A stretch of DNA of 64,000 nucleotides from Actinacidiphila yeochonensis CN732. Its GTDB lineage: Bacteria; Actinomycetota; Actinomycetes; Streptomycetales; Streptomycetaceae. This document shows, piece by piece, positions 17,629-26,566 of the stretch. Location: positions 62,001-126,000 of the forward strand of contig NZ_JQNR01000004.1 in NCBI RefSeq assembly GCF_000745345.1, written 5' to 3'. How positions within the stretch are numbered: the stretch's first letter is position 1; each line of letters starts with the position of its first letter. A program made the translations under genes and the position numbers. A model generated the notes under the pieces. It searched no databases. It was given only the letters and a program-made list of their open reading frames with translations, and had not been told where the DNA came from.

Positions 17629-18629
17629 CCGGTCCTCGTCTCCTGGAAGAAGGTGTAGGTCGTCTCGCTCCGGTAGACCGCACCGGGCGCCAGCTCGGCC
17701 GAGGGGAACGCCGTATGGTGCGGCGCGTCGGGCCATGGCCCCGGCTGAAGGCAGACACCGGCCCGCGGCTGCGGCAGGTGGTCGCCGGTGTAGACCGCCA
17801 GGCCCGGCTGGTCGGTGGCCAGCCTCAGGCCGCGGGCTCCGCCCGGAACCCTGAGCGTTGCCGTCCAGGGCCCCGGGGCGACGGCCACGCAGCCGTCCAG
17901 TGCCGCGGCTCCGAGCGTCCGCTCGGCACGCAGGTCGTAAGGAGTGCCGTCGACCGGCAGCACCCGCCCGGTCGGCACGAACTCCTCGCCCGCCTCGACG
18001 AGCGCGTCCGCGTTCAGCCGCAGCAGGTGGCGGTCGACCGGCTCGCGGCCGCCGGTGAGGTTCCAGAACGCGTGCAGGGTGGGACCGCACAGGGTCGTCC
18101 GGTCCGTCACCGCCTCGTAGCGGACGACCAGCCGGTCGTCCGTGTGGAGTTCGAACGTCGCGGTGCACCGCAGGTTGCCGGGGTACCCCTGGTCGCCGTG
18201 CGGGCTGTGCAGGCACATGGCGATCCGGCCGGAGTCCGGCCCGTCCTCGGCGCGCCCGTCCCACACCCGGGCGTCGAACCCGTCGGGGCCCCCGTGGATG
18301 TGGTGCTCACCGGCGTTGCGGGCCAGCCGATGAGGGCGTCCGCCGATACGGGCGGTGCCGGAGGACACGATGCGCGCGTAGCGGCCCATGGTCGAGCCGA
18401 CGTAGGCCCGATCCGTCTTCCGTTCGTAGGCCGCGAGGTCGGGCAGCCGGACCACGAGGTTCGCCCGCCGCGCGCCGTCCGGGACGGACACCTCGACCAG
18501 CGTCGCGCCGTACTCCCACACGGCGACGCGCAACCGGCCGTTGTCCAGGCCGTGTTCGTGGACGGTGCGGCCCTGTCCGAGGCCGGCGCGGCCCACGGGG
18601 CGCCGCCATGACCGGACCCCGGCGGTCAC
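17625..18629 (-). CDS. Aldose 1-epimerase (mutarotase)-like protein
   Basis: A 334-residue galactose-mutarotase-fold protein. GEHHIHGGPDGFDARVW carries the active-site His pair, LHAFWNLTGG the second catalytic His region, and a late Glu lies in the SAELAPGAVYRSETTY end. Strand motifs YVGSTMGRYARI and LAVYTGDHLPQ are typical. These enzymes interconvert sugar anomers. GTG at 18629 overlaps the GNAT stop. The location between sugar-type genes supports a carbohydrate role. A non-mutarotase activity on a related sugar conjugate cannot be ruled out. Confidence 0.85.
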   Translation of the reverse strand: MTAGVRSWRRPVGRAGLGQGRTVHEHGLDNGRLRVAVWEYGATLVEVSVPDGARRANLVVRLPDLAAYERKTDRAYVGSTMGRYARIVSSGTARIGGRPHRLARNAGEHHIHGGPDGFDARVWDGRAEDGPDSGRIAMCLHSPHGDQGYPGNLRCTATFELHTDDRLVVRYEAVTDRTTLCGPTLHAFWNLTGGREPVDRHLLRLNADALVEAGEEFVPTGRVLPVDGTPYDLRAERTLGAAALDGCVAVAPGPWTATLRVPGGARGLRLATDQPGLAVYTGDHLPQPRAGVCLQPGPWPDAPHHTAFPSAELAPGAVYRSETTYTFFQETRTG

Positions 18630-19120
18630 GGCCCGACCGGCCGTTGCAGGCGGGTGCGCCGCGGCGCGGGGGTGTCGACGGTCCCGTACCGGACGAAGCC
18701 CAGGGCGGTCAGCAGGCGCAGCACGTCCGGCAGGTCCGGATTGGCCTCGGCCCGAAGGACGTCGGCACCGCCGTCCGCCGCCGTCCGTATCGCCTGTCGC
18801 ACGGCACGCGCGCCCGCCAGCGGGTCGGGGCAGCGGGGATGGACGGCCAGCCGCTGCATGTACCAGGGACGTGCGGCGGAGGGCAGCAGCGGTTCCGCCG
18901 ACGCGTCGAAGGAGGGCACGGGCCCGACGGTGACGGTCGCCACTGGCACCCCGTCCACCGTCCCGACGTGCACCAGGCGCCCCGCGACCAGGGCGCGGGT
19001 CGACGACAGGCGGCGAGCGGGCGCGGGGGTGCCCGAGCGCTGGGCCGCCGCGCGGTCGGAGGCTTCGATCAGGGAGTGCACGGCCGCGTCGTCCGCGGCG
19101 ATCCGCCAGAGCACGGTCAC
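18626..19120 (-). CDS. GNAT-like N-acetyltransferase
   Basis: A 164-residue protein. The block PWYMQRLAVHPRCPDPLAGARAVRQAI resembles GNAT motif A, with a degenerate acetyl-CoA pyrophosphate loop (CPDPLAGA in place of R/QxxGxG/A), and LLTALGFVRYGTVDTP is the usual GNAT C-terminal strand. Such enzymes acetylate amines, including sugars and antibiotics, so a modifying or self-protection role is possible. It is coupled by GTGA overlaps to the LLM gene upstream and the epimerase downstream. The altered CoA loop makes activity less certain. Confidence 0.7.
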   Translation of the reverse strand: MTVLWRIAADDAAVHSLIEASDRAAAQRSGTPAPARRLSSTRALVAGRLVHVGTVDGVPVATVTVGPVPSFDASAEPLLPSAARPWYMQRLAVHPRCPDPLAGARAVRQAIRTAADGGADVLRAEANPDLPDVLRLLTALGFVRYGTVDTPAPRRTRLQRPVGP

Positions 19121-20112
19121 CGAGCTCCCCCCATCGCCCGCAGCAGCGGGGCGACCTCGGTGGCGAACAGCTCCACGGTTCGCCAGTCCACCGGTGGGCG
19201 CGAGGCCAGCAGGAAGTCCCGGACGCCGAGCTCGACATAGGGCGCGAGCTTGTCCAGGCACTCCTGCGCGCTGCCGAAGCAGAGGTATTCGGGGAGATCG
19301 GCCGGGTGGCCGAAGGTGCCGGCCGCGACAGCCCGCCGTGCTCTCCGCCCGTCCCGGGTGACGACCGCCCGGAAGGTGATCGACCTGCGCACCTCTGCCG
19401 GGTCCCGGCCGATCCCGGCGCAGTTCTCCTCACACGCCCGCACCGCGGCGGAGTACGAAGCGAACGGCAGCGCGAGGCAGTTCCACACATCGGCGTGCTC
19501 GGCCACCACGCGGAGCACGCGCGGCCCCGAGCCGCCGATGACCAGCGGCACGCGCTCCTGGACCGGGCGCGGGTCGAGGTACGCCTCGCGCAGCTGGAAG
19601 TACTCGCCGTGGAACGTCACCGGTCCGCCGCCCCACAGCGCCCGTACGACCCGGCACGCCTCGTCCAGGACGGCTGGCCTCTCGCGCGCGGGCGGCTGCT
19701 CGATGCCGTACTGGCCGAACGCGAGATCCGCGCCACCCGCGCCGAGACCGAGTTCCAGGCGACCGCCCGAGACGTGGTCGACGGTGGCCGCGGCGACGGC
19801 GAGGAGCGCCGGATGCCGCCACACGGCCGGGGTGACGAGCATCGCGCAGCGCACCCTGCTCGTCGACGCCGCCAGCGCGGCCAGGGCGGTCATCCCGTCC
19901 AGGCAGGGCCCGGCGGGCCCGAGCAGGGGCGGCCGGAAGTGCTCGAACAGCGAGACCCAGTCGTACCCGAGCGACTCGGCGGTCTGCCACACCGTCCGGA
20001 TGGAGGCGAAATCGGGGTACTGCTGGCCGGAGTGGAGGCCGACACGGATCCCGCCGAGGGGATCCGCGCCAGCGCCGTCGCCTTCGGGCCGGGCCGGGAC
20101 CCGCTGATTCAT
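19117..20112 (-). CDS. LLM-class (luciferase-like) flavin/F420 oxidoreductase
   Basis: A 331-residue protein with luciferase-like monooxygenase features: ESLGYDWVSLFEHF, LAASTSRVRCAMLVTPAVWRHP, HVSGGRLELGLGAG, PLVIGGSGPRVLRVVAEHADVWN, and the ELGVRDFLLA end. In actinomycetes this branch generally uses F420 or FMN to oxidise or reduce small molecules. GGAGG at 20118-20122 precedes the ATG. It is the first gene of block B, transcribed away from block C, so the 238-bp gap to 20351 should hold both promoters. The substrate is unknown. Confidence 0.85.
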   Translation of the reverse strand: MNQRVPARPEGDGAGADPLGGIRVGLHSGQQYPDFASIRTVWQTAESLGYDWVSLFEHFRPPLLGPAGPCLDGMTALAALAASTSRVRCAMLVTPAVWRHPALLAVAAATVDHVSGGRLELGLGAGGADLAFGQYGIEQPPARERPAVLDEACRVVRALWGGGPVTFHGEYFQLREAYLDPRPVQERVPLVIGGSGPRVLRVVAEHADVWNCLALPFASYSAAVRACEENCAGIGRDPAEVRRSITFRAVVTRDGRRARRAVAAGTFGHPADLPEYLCFGSAQECLDKLAPYVELGVRDFLLASRPPVDWRTVELFATEVAPLLRAMGGAR

Positions 20113-20350
20113 CGCTGCCTCCGGGGGGTCGCCACGATCACCGGTCGAACCCTCGCACCGGGCCTCCCGCCGCAGAAGCGCTCACCCTGAACGCGACAAG
20201 CAGGGAAAGCGCGTCGGGGAGAGACGCCGGCGGCATTGATCAGTATCCGGTTCTGAGGGCCTTGAACGCTGCTCGGACTCCTGGAACGATAGGGGCGTGT
20301 TTCAGCCGGGAAACGGCGGTCGATATATGTGTCGGTGAATGGAGAATTCG

Positions 20351-21094
20351 ATGTCCGACGGGGAGGTTCGGCCGCTCGGTGGGCAGATGGCCGGGCTTCT
20401 CGAATTCTCCGGAGTCGGGCCGGAGCGGAAATTCTCGACTGCGTTCCCCGCCGATGTGCTCCCTGGTGTCCTCACCCGCGATCCGCTCGCCGGCCATGTC
20501 GAGGCGATCGGCGCGCCCGAGCGTGTTCCGGCGCGCGCCGCCGGGACCGCGGGCCCCGGGCCCGCCCGTGTGCGGCCCGGCGCCGCCCGCAGTGCGGCTT
20601 CTCTGCCGGTTCCCGTCGCCGAGGAGCCGATCCGGGCGGATGCCCAGGCCGTGGAGGTCATGGCGGTCGATCCGGTACGGGTCGGCCCGCCCCGGGTGCG
20701 GTCCGCGCTGCGCCGGAGCGCCGCCGATCCCGGCGGGGAGTTCCGTGACGACGAATACGCCGACGGCTGTCCGGTAGGAGATCCGATCGACCGGTGGATC
20801 GATTCCGCCGTCGACGACTCCTTCGACGAAGAGGCCCGTGCGATATCCTGCGGGACGTTGCGGAACGGATATGCGAGCAGGGTCGATTATGTACGACGGG
20901 CCGGCGTCGGGCTACGGTCGGCATGTGATGACGCGGCGCGGGTCCACACCGTCTCGCGCATGGCGGAAAAGCGCGCTGTCTTCGGCTCCGGAGCACGCGT
21001 GTCGGAGTTCCTGTACGCGGTGGACGGCATTCCCCTGCTTCTTCGCCAGGACGTTGTTCGCGACCTCCGCCCGCTCATAGCCGGGGAGGACTAG
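20351..21094 (+). CDS. Uncharacterised 247-residue protein before the ABC exporters
   Basis: I do not recognise this protein. ATG at 20351 is preferred to 20339 because GGAGA (20341-20345) lies 5 bp before it. Third positions are G/C rich along the frame, so it looks truly coding. The first half is rich in Ala, Pro, Gly and Arg and probably partly disordered. The second half (from about residue 130) is more ordered and acidic (DPIDRWIDSAVDDSFDEEA) with a hydrophobic end (SEFLYAVDGIPLLLRQDVV). There is no signal peptide or membrane segment. It ends 2 bp before the first ABC gene. A substrate or partner of the exporters, or a regulator, are guesses. Confidence 0.6.
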   Translation: MSDGEVRPLGGQMAGLLEFSGVGPERKFSTAFPADVLPGVLTRDPLAGHVEAIGAPERVPARAAGTAGPGPARVRPGAARSAASLPVPVAEEPIRADAQAVEVMAVDPVRVGPPRVRSALRRSAADPGGEFRDDEYADGCPVGDPIDRWIDSAVDDSFDEEARAISCGTLRNGYASRVDYVRRAGVGLRSACDDAARVHTVSRMAEKRAVFGSGARVSEFLYAVDGIPLLLRQDVVRDLRPLIAGED

Positions 21095-21096
21095 CG

Positions 21097-23016
21097 GTGC
21101 GCGCCGGGGCTGAGCCGGGCACGCGGGAGAGAGGCGGGACGGACCGGGGCCGCCCGGAGCGCTCCACCACGTGGTGGGCGGCCGCACGCCGGCAGTGGCA
21201 GCTTGTCGGTGCCGTCCGTGTCGCCGGGCCGGTCCTGCTCACCGGTGTCTGGGCGGTCAGCCTCATGCGCACCGTCCTGCCCACGTTGACGGGACTGTCC
21301 ACCGGGTGGCTGGTGTCCCGGTTGGTCTCAGCCCCGAGCGACCACCACGCCCTGGTCCTCGCCGTCCTCCTGTCGTGCGCCCTGATGCTGGCCTCGCAGG
21401 TACTGGAGGCGTTCGCCCCCGCCCTTGCCTTCAGCGCCTCGCAGCGGGTGGACGCCTGGCACCGGGGAGTCGTCGCCGAGCTGATGGGGCGGCCGGCGGG
21501 AATCGGGCACCTGGAGGACCCCCTGGTCCAGGACCGGCTCGCCTCCGCGCTGCTGAAGGGGCTGCCGGGCTGGGCCTCGTACAGCTTCGGCACCGCGGCG
21601 GTCGGCCAGACGGTCATCGTCACCAGGATCGTCGGCGCCTGCCTGGCCACCGCCGTGCTCTGCCGGTTCTCCCCGGCACTGGCCGGCGGTCTCCTCGCGG
21701 TGACCCTGTTCACCCGCTTCGTCAGCCGGCGCGAGTGGCTGGCGCAGCACGCCGTGGTCCGCGCCCTCGCGCCCACGACCCGTCGCGCGGCCTACTGGGC
21801 CGAGGTCGGGGTCATGCCCTGGGCGGCCAAGGAACTGCGGATCTTCGGGATGACCGACTGGGTGGTCGAACGGTTCCGGCAGCGCATGACCGCACGCACC
21901 AGGGAACTGGCCGCGGTCCGCCTGCGGCTGCTGGCGCGGATGCGGTGGACGTCCCTGGTGCTGGTCGCCGCGGTGGCGGGCGGGCTCGGCGCCCTGGCCC
22001 ACGCCGCCGCCTCGGGCCGGATCACCACCGGCGCCCTCGCCGTCTACCTCGGGGCGCTCTGGGTGGTGGTCGCGGGCAACGGCATGGAGGTGGAGTCCTT
22101 CGACGTGGCGTTCGCCGGCCATCCGACGCTGCTCGCACTGGAGGAGCTGCGCGAGGTGGCCGGCGAGCCCCCGGCGGCCCCTTCGGCCCCCTCGGCGCTC
22201 CCGGCGGCGGCACCCCTGCCGGCCCCCCTCGTCCGCTTCGAGGACGTCGCCTTCCGGTACCCCGGTGCCCGGGGCCCCGTGCTCAGCGGAGTGGACCTGG
22301 AGATCGCCCCCGGCGAACTGCTCGCCGTCGTGGGCGTCAACGGCGCCGGGAAGACCACACTCACCAAGCTGCTGACGGGCATGCACCAGCCGACGCGGGG
22401 CCGGATCACGGTCGACGGGCGTCCGCTCGACGCCGAGCCCGTCGACCGGTGGCGCCGGCGGATCGCGGTCGTCCTGCAGGACTTCGTGCGGTACGACCTC
22501 TCCTTCCGGGACAACGTCGTGCTGGGTGCCCCCTGGGGGGATGCCGATCCCGCGCTCCTCGACGAGGTCGCCGGGCGGTCCGGCTTGGACGAATGGGTAC
22601 GAAGGGCGCCGGACGGCTGGGACACCCCGCTGACCCGCGGCCGCACCGGGGGGATCGACCTCTCCGGCGGCCAGTGGCAGCGAGTGGCCCTGGCCCGCGC
22701 CCTGTACGCCGTCGCCCAGGGTGCCCGGCTGCTCGTCCTCGACGAGCCGACCGCGCACCTGGACGTCAAGGCCGAACTCGACACGTTCACCCGCATCGCC
22801 GAGAGCGCCGGCGACGCGGGCGTCGTCCTCATCTCGCACCGGCTGTCGACGGTCCGGCGCGCCGACCGGATCGTCCTGCTCGACGGCGGCCGGGTCGCCG
22901 AGGAGGGCCGGCACGAGGAACTGCTCGCCCTGGGCGGGCAGTACGCGGCCATGTTCGCCGCGCAGGCCGACCGGTTCGGCGAGCCCGCGCGGTCCGCCGG
23001 GACGGCCGCGTCATGA
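21097..23016 (+). CDS. ABC exporter half-transporter 1 (TMD-NBD fusion)
   Basis: A 639-residue protein with an N-terminal membrane domain (hydrophobic segments about residues 38-60, 88-108, 165-210 and 278-340) and a nucleotide-binding domain from about residue 380. Walker A is VGVNGAGKTTL, the signature is LSGGQWQR, Walker B is LLVLDEPTAHLD and the H-loop is ISHRLSTV. GTG at 21097 follows GGGGAGGA. Its stop overlaps the second half-transporter (ATGA at 23013), so the two very likely form a heterodimeric exporter. In a cluster with an MccF homolog it probably exports the product and adds to self-resistance. Confidence 0.92.
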   Translation: MRAGAEPGTRERGGTDRGRPERSTTWWAAARRQWQLVGAVRVAGPVLLTGVWAVSLMRTVLPTLTGLSTGWLVSRLVSAPSDHHALVLAVLLSCALMLASQVLEAFAPALAFSASQRVDAWHRGVVAELMGRPAGIGHLEDPLVQDRLASALLKGLPGWASYSFGTAAVGQTVIVTRIVGACLATAVLCRFSPALAGGLLAVTLFTRFVSRREWLAQHAVVRALAPTTRRAAYWAEVGVMPWAAKELRIFGMTDWVVERFRQRMTARTRELAAVRLRLLARMRWTSLVLVAAVAGGLGALAHAAASGRITTGALAVYLGALWVVVAGNGMEVESFDVAFAGHPTLLALEELREVAGEPPAAPSAPSALPAAAPLPAPLVRFEDVAFRYPGARGPVLSGVDLEIAPGELLAVVGVNGAGKTTLTKLLTGMHQPTRGRITVDGRPLDAEPVDRWRRRIAVVLQDFVRYDLSFRDNVVLGAPWGDADPALLDEVAGRSGLDEWVRRAPDGWDTPLTRGRTGGIDLSGGQWQRVALARALYAVAQGARLLVLDEPTAHLDVKAELDTFTRIAESAGDAGVVLISHRLSTVRRADRIVLLDGGRVAEEGRHEELLALGGQYAAMFAAQADRFGEPARSAGTAAS

Positions 23017-24848
23017 GCCGCTTCTCGGTGATCCGGTGGCTCTACCAGGTGGCCTGGCGCGAGCAGCGGCGCGTCGTGGCGGCCTACGCCGTACTCCTGG
23101 CCGGCGACGTGCTGGCCACCGGGGGCTTCGGCCTCGCCCTGCGGGCCGTGATCCAGGCGTCCCTGCACGACGCCCCCCGCGGAGCGGTGGCCGCCTCGGC
23201 GGTGGCCGCGGTGTGCTGGGGGGTGACGGCGATCGGGTCGTCGGCCCGGACGAACATGCTCATGCTGCTCGCCGAAGCCGTCGGAGTGCGGCTGGACGAG
23301 CGCATCCTGCGCATGGTCGGCCGGCTTGAGGACCTGCGGCAGCTGGACGACCCCGGCTACGCCGACCGCGTCGCCCTGCTCCGCGGCGGCGGCGACCTGC
23401 TCGCCCAGTACGCGCTCAGAGCCCTCGACACCATCGCCATCGCGCTGCGCCTGGCGGTGGTACTGACCCTGCTCGCCGTCGTCGCGCCGGCGATGGTGGC
23501 GCTGGCCGGGGCACTCGTCCCCGTCCTGTGGTTCCAGCGGCGGGGACAGCGGCGCGTCGGGCGGAGCGTGCTGGCCTCCGGCAGCGACGTCCGGCTGGCC
23601 GAGCACCTGCACACCCTGCTCACCGAGCCCGGCTCCGGCATGGAGATCCGGGTGGCCGGCGCGGGTGCCGCCCTGCGGGGCAAGGCCGACGACACGTGGG
23701 CGCGACTGATCCGGCGTCAGGAGCGGGCCCGGTACGCGGCGGCGTCCCTCGTCGCGGCAGGCTGGGTGGTCTTCATGGCCGCGTACTGCGGCGCGCTGCT
23801 CGTCACCGTCGACTCCGTCGCCGCCGACCGCACGGCGCCCGGCGACGTGCTTCTCGTCATCACCATCACGGTGAGCCTGCGGGCGCAGGCGGAGAGCGCC
23901 ATGGCGACCCTGCGGCGCAACGCCGACGGCACGCACTACCTCGACGCCTTCCTGTGGCTGGAAGGGGTGAGCGCCGCCGCGGAGCCGGTGGGGCCGACCG
24001 GGGCGGTCCCGGACCGCCTGGCCGACGGCATCACGCTGCGCGGTGTCCGCTTCGACTACCCGGGGACCGGCACGCCCGTTCTGCGCGACATCGACCTGGA
24101 CCTCGCCGCCGGAACCACGGTGGCGGTCGTCGGCGAGCACGGTGCGGGCAAGACGACGCTGATCAGACTGCTGAGCGGGCTGTACACCCCGACCAGCGGC
24201 TCCATCACGGTCGACGGAACCGCGTTGCCGAGTCTGGCGAGGCGGGACTGGTGGTCCCGTACGACCGCCAACTTCCAGGACTACGCCCGCTTCGCGTTCG
24301 TGGCCCGGGAGGCGGTGGGCGTCGGCGATCTCGCGGCGCTCGACGACCGGGAGCGGATCGAACGGGCCGTTGTCCAGGGCGATGCCAGGTCGGTGGTCGA
24401 CGGGCTGCCGTCGGGGCTGGAGACCCGGCTCGGCGGGCAGTTCGACGGTGCGGAGCTGTCGGGCGGCCAGTGGCAGCGTGTCGCGCTCAGCCGTGCCTTC
24501 ATGCGGACCCGCCCGCTGCTGTTCGTGCTGGACGAGCCGACCGCGTCACTCGACGCGCGCAGCGAGTACGACCTGTACCGGCGGCAGATGGAGACGGCCG
24601 CGCGGATGGGCGCGGAGTGGGGCACGGTCACCGTCGTGATCTCGCACCGGTTCTCCACCGTGCGGATGGCCGACCGCATCGTCGTCCTTGCCGACGGACG
24701 GGTGACCGAGCAGGGCTCCCACGACGACCTCATGGCCCTCAACGGCACATACGCGGAGCTCTACCGGCTCCAGGCGGACGGCTACCGGCCCGCCGGGGCT
24801 CCCGCCCCCGCCCCGGTCCCGTCCGGCACCTCACCGGAGGAGGCATGA
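23013..24848 (+). CDS. ABC exporter half-transporter 2 (TMD-NBD fusion)
   Basis: A 611-residue partner of the preceding gene with the same layout. Membrane segments cover about residues 20-175 and 240-290. The NBD has Walker A VGEHGAGKTTLI, signature LSGGQWQR, Walker B LLFVLDEPTASLD and H-loop ISHRFSTV. The ATP-site loops look intact, so this may be a heterodimer with two working sites. It is coupled to both neighbours by ATGA overlaps. The export substrate is not evident from the sequence. Confidence 0.92.
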   Translation: MSRFSVIRWLYQVAWREQRRVVAAYAVLLAGDVLATGGFGLALRAVIQASLHDAPRGAVAASAVAAVCWGVTAIGSSARTNMLMLLAEAVGVRLDERILRMVGRLEDLRQLDDPGYADRVALLRGGGDLLAQYALRALDTIAIALRLAVVLTLLAVVAPAMVALAGALVPVLWFQRRGQRRVGRSVLASGSDVRLAEHLHTLLTEPGSGMEIRVAGAGAALRGKADDTWARLIRRQERARYAAASLVAAGWVVFMAAYCGALLVTVDSVAADRTAPGDVLLVITITVSLRAQAESAMATLRRNADGTHYLDAFLWLEGVSAAAEPVGPTGAVPDRLADGITLRGVRFDYPGTGTPVLRDIDLDLAAGTTVAVVGEHGAGKTTLIRLLSGLYTPTSGSITVDGTALPSLARRDWWSRTTANFQDYARFAFVAREAVGVGDLAALDDRERIERAVVQGDARSVVDGLPSGLETRLGGQFDGAELSGGQWQRVALSRAFMRTRPLLFVLDEPTASLDARSEYDLYRRQMETAARMGAEWGTVTVVISHRFSTVRMADRIVVLADGRVTEQGSHDDLMALNGTYAELYRLQADGYRPAGAPAPAPVPSGTSPEEA

Positions 24849-26566
24849 CCTTGCGCGGACCGTCGTCCCCGCTTCGGCACCCCGCGGCTGCCGAACGGGG
24901 GAACAGCACGCATCGGCGGTTCCCGCGCGACGCGACGCTCGTCGACCTGCTGGACGCGGCCGAGACCACGTACCGGGACCTCCCGGCGGTCCGCACCCCG
25001 GAGGGCGTACGCCTGACCCACGGGGAACTCGGCGCGCGCAGTACGGGCCTGGCGCGGCGGCTGGCCGCGCTGGGTGTCGGGCGCGGGACGCCGGTGGCCG
25101 TCCTCGCCGACCATGTCCCGGCCGCCGTCGTCGCCTTCCACGCCGTGATCCGGGCGGGAGCCCACTACGTACCGCTGGACGACCGATGGCCCGCGCAGCG
25201 GATGGCCGGCATCGTCGAGTCCATGTCCGTACCCGTCCTTGTGGCGTCGGCGGACTTCGAACAGGCGGCCCTGGAGGTCGGCCGGCGGACCGGGACAGGG
25301 ACCCTGGTGCTGCTGGACCCGGAGGGCGGCGCGGCGGCCGGAGGGTCCGCGGCGGCGGATGGGCAGGACCCGTGGCGCGTGGTGCGGTTGGCGGGCGGCG
25401 CCCCCGACCGTCCCCGGCGGTTGGCGGGCGCGGTGGCGGCCTCCGCCCGCCCGGAGGCGACCGACCTGGCGTACACCCTCTTCACCTCGGGCTCCACCGG
25501 CGTGCCGAAGGGGGTGGAGGTGACCCACCGGAGCGTCGTGAACCTCGTCGACTGGTTCAACCGCCGCAACGGTGTCGGCCCGGACGACGTCCTCCTGCAG
25601 ACCGCGGCCTTCGGCTTCGACCTCTCCGTGTACGACCTCTTCGGCCTCATCGCGGCCGGCGGAAGCCTCCTGCTGCTGCCCGGTAGGGAGCTGGCCGAAC
25701 CGCGGGCCGTCGCCGACGCGCTCACGGAGCACCGTGTGACGCTGTGGAACTCCGCGCCGGCCGCCTTCACGCTCGTGCTCATGTTCGCCGCGGAGACCCG
25801 GCACCGCGGCGGAGCCCTGCGCCGCGTCTTCCTCAGCGGGGACTGGATCCCGCTCGACCTGCCGTCGGCGCTGGAGAGCACCTTCCCGGGGGCCGTCCTC
25901 GTCGCCCTGGGCGGTGCCACGGAGGCGTGCGTCTGGTCCAACGACTTCGTCGTGACCGGTGTCGACCCGGCATGGCGGAGCATTCCCTACGGCCACCCCA
26001 TGCAGAACTGCCGGTACTACGTCCTCCGCGACGACATGTCCCCCTGCGACCTCGGTGAGGCGGGGGAACTCTACATAGCGGGGGAGTGCGTCGCGGCCGG
26101 CTACGCCAACGATCCGGAAACGACGCGGGCGCGCTTCCTGCCGGATCCCTGGGCGCCCGGGGCCGGCGGCCGGATGTACCGCACCGGCGACCGCGCGCGA
26201 TGGACGCCCGACGGCTGGGTCGAGTTCCTCGGCCGGCTCGACTCGCAGGTCAAGGTCCGCGGCTACCGCATCGAGCTGGGCGAGGTCGAGCACGCGGCCC
26301 GGCAGGTGGCGGGCGTCGAAGAGGCGGCGGCGGTGGTCGTCGGCGACCCCCGCGACCCGGTCCTCGCCGTCGCCGTCCGGACGCGGGAGCCCATGGACGG
26401 CAGGAACCTGACGCGCGAACTCGCCGCCCTGCTCCCCGCGTACATGGTCCCGACCAGAACCCACATCGCGAGATCCCTTCCCGTGGGACCCAACGGGAAG
26501 GTCGACCGGAACGTACTCCGCCGACTTCTCACGGGACCCGTGCGGGACGCGAAGGCGATGCGGTGA
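24845..26566 (+). CDS. Free-standing NRPS adenylation domain, cysteine-like pocket
   Basis: A 573-residue A domain with no carrier or condensation domain. A3 is LFTSGSTGVPKGVEVTH, A4/A5 are FGFDLSVYDLFG and LGGATEACVWSN, A7 is YRTGDRARW, A8 is GRLDSQVKVRGYRIELGEVE and A10 is NGKVDRNVL. Reading the specificity positions by eye gives Asp-Leu-Tyr-Asn, then a Leu/Phe and Ser/Gly pair, Leu-Val-Trp and Lys, close to the known cysteine code (DLYNLSLIWK). The WNSAPAAF and SGDWIP blocks are also typical of cysteine domains in siderophore enzymes. It probably loads Cys on the PCP at 35474, though cysteate or another Cys-like acid is possible. It is coupled at both ends. Confidence 0.85.
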   Translation: MTLRGPSSPLRHPAAAERGNSTHRRFPRDATLVDLLDAAETTYRDLPAVRTPEGVRLTHGELGARSTGLARRLAALGVGRGTPVAVLADHVPAAVVAFHAVIRAGAHYVPLDDRWPAQRMAGIVESMSVPVLVASADFEQAALEVGRRTGTGTLVLLDPEGGAAAGGSAAADGQDPWRVVRLAGGAPDRPRRLAGAVAASARPEATDLAYTLFTSGSTGVPKGVEVTHRSVVNLVDWFNRRNGVGPDDVLLQTAAFGFDLSVYDLFGLIAAGGSLLLLPGRELAEPRAVADALTEHRVTLWNSAPAAFTLVLMFAAETRHRGGALRRVFLSGDWIPLDLPSALESTFPGAVLVALGGATEACVWSNDFVVTGVDPAWRSIPYGHPMQNCRYYVLRDDMSPCDLGEAGELYIAGECVAAGYANDPETTRARFLPDPWAPGAGGRMYRTGDRARWTPDGWVEFLGRLDSQVKVRGYRIELGEVEHAARQVAGVEEAAAVVVGDPRDPVLAVAVRTREPMDGRNLTRELAALLPAYMVPTRTHIARSLPVGPNGKVDRNVLRRLLTGPVRDAKAMR

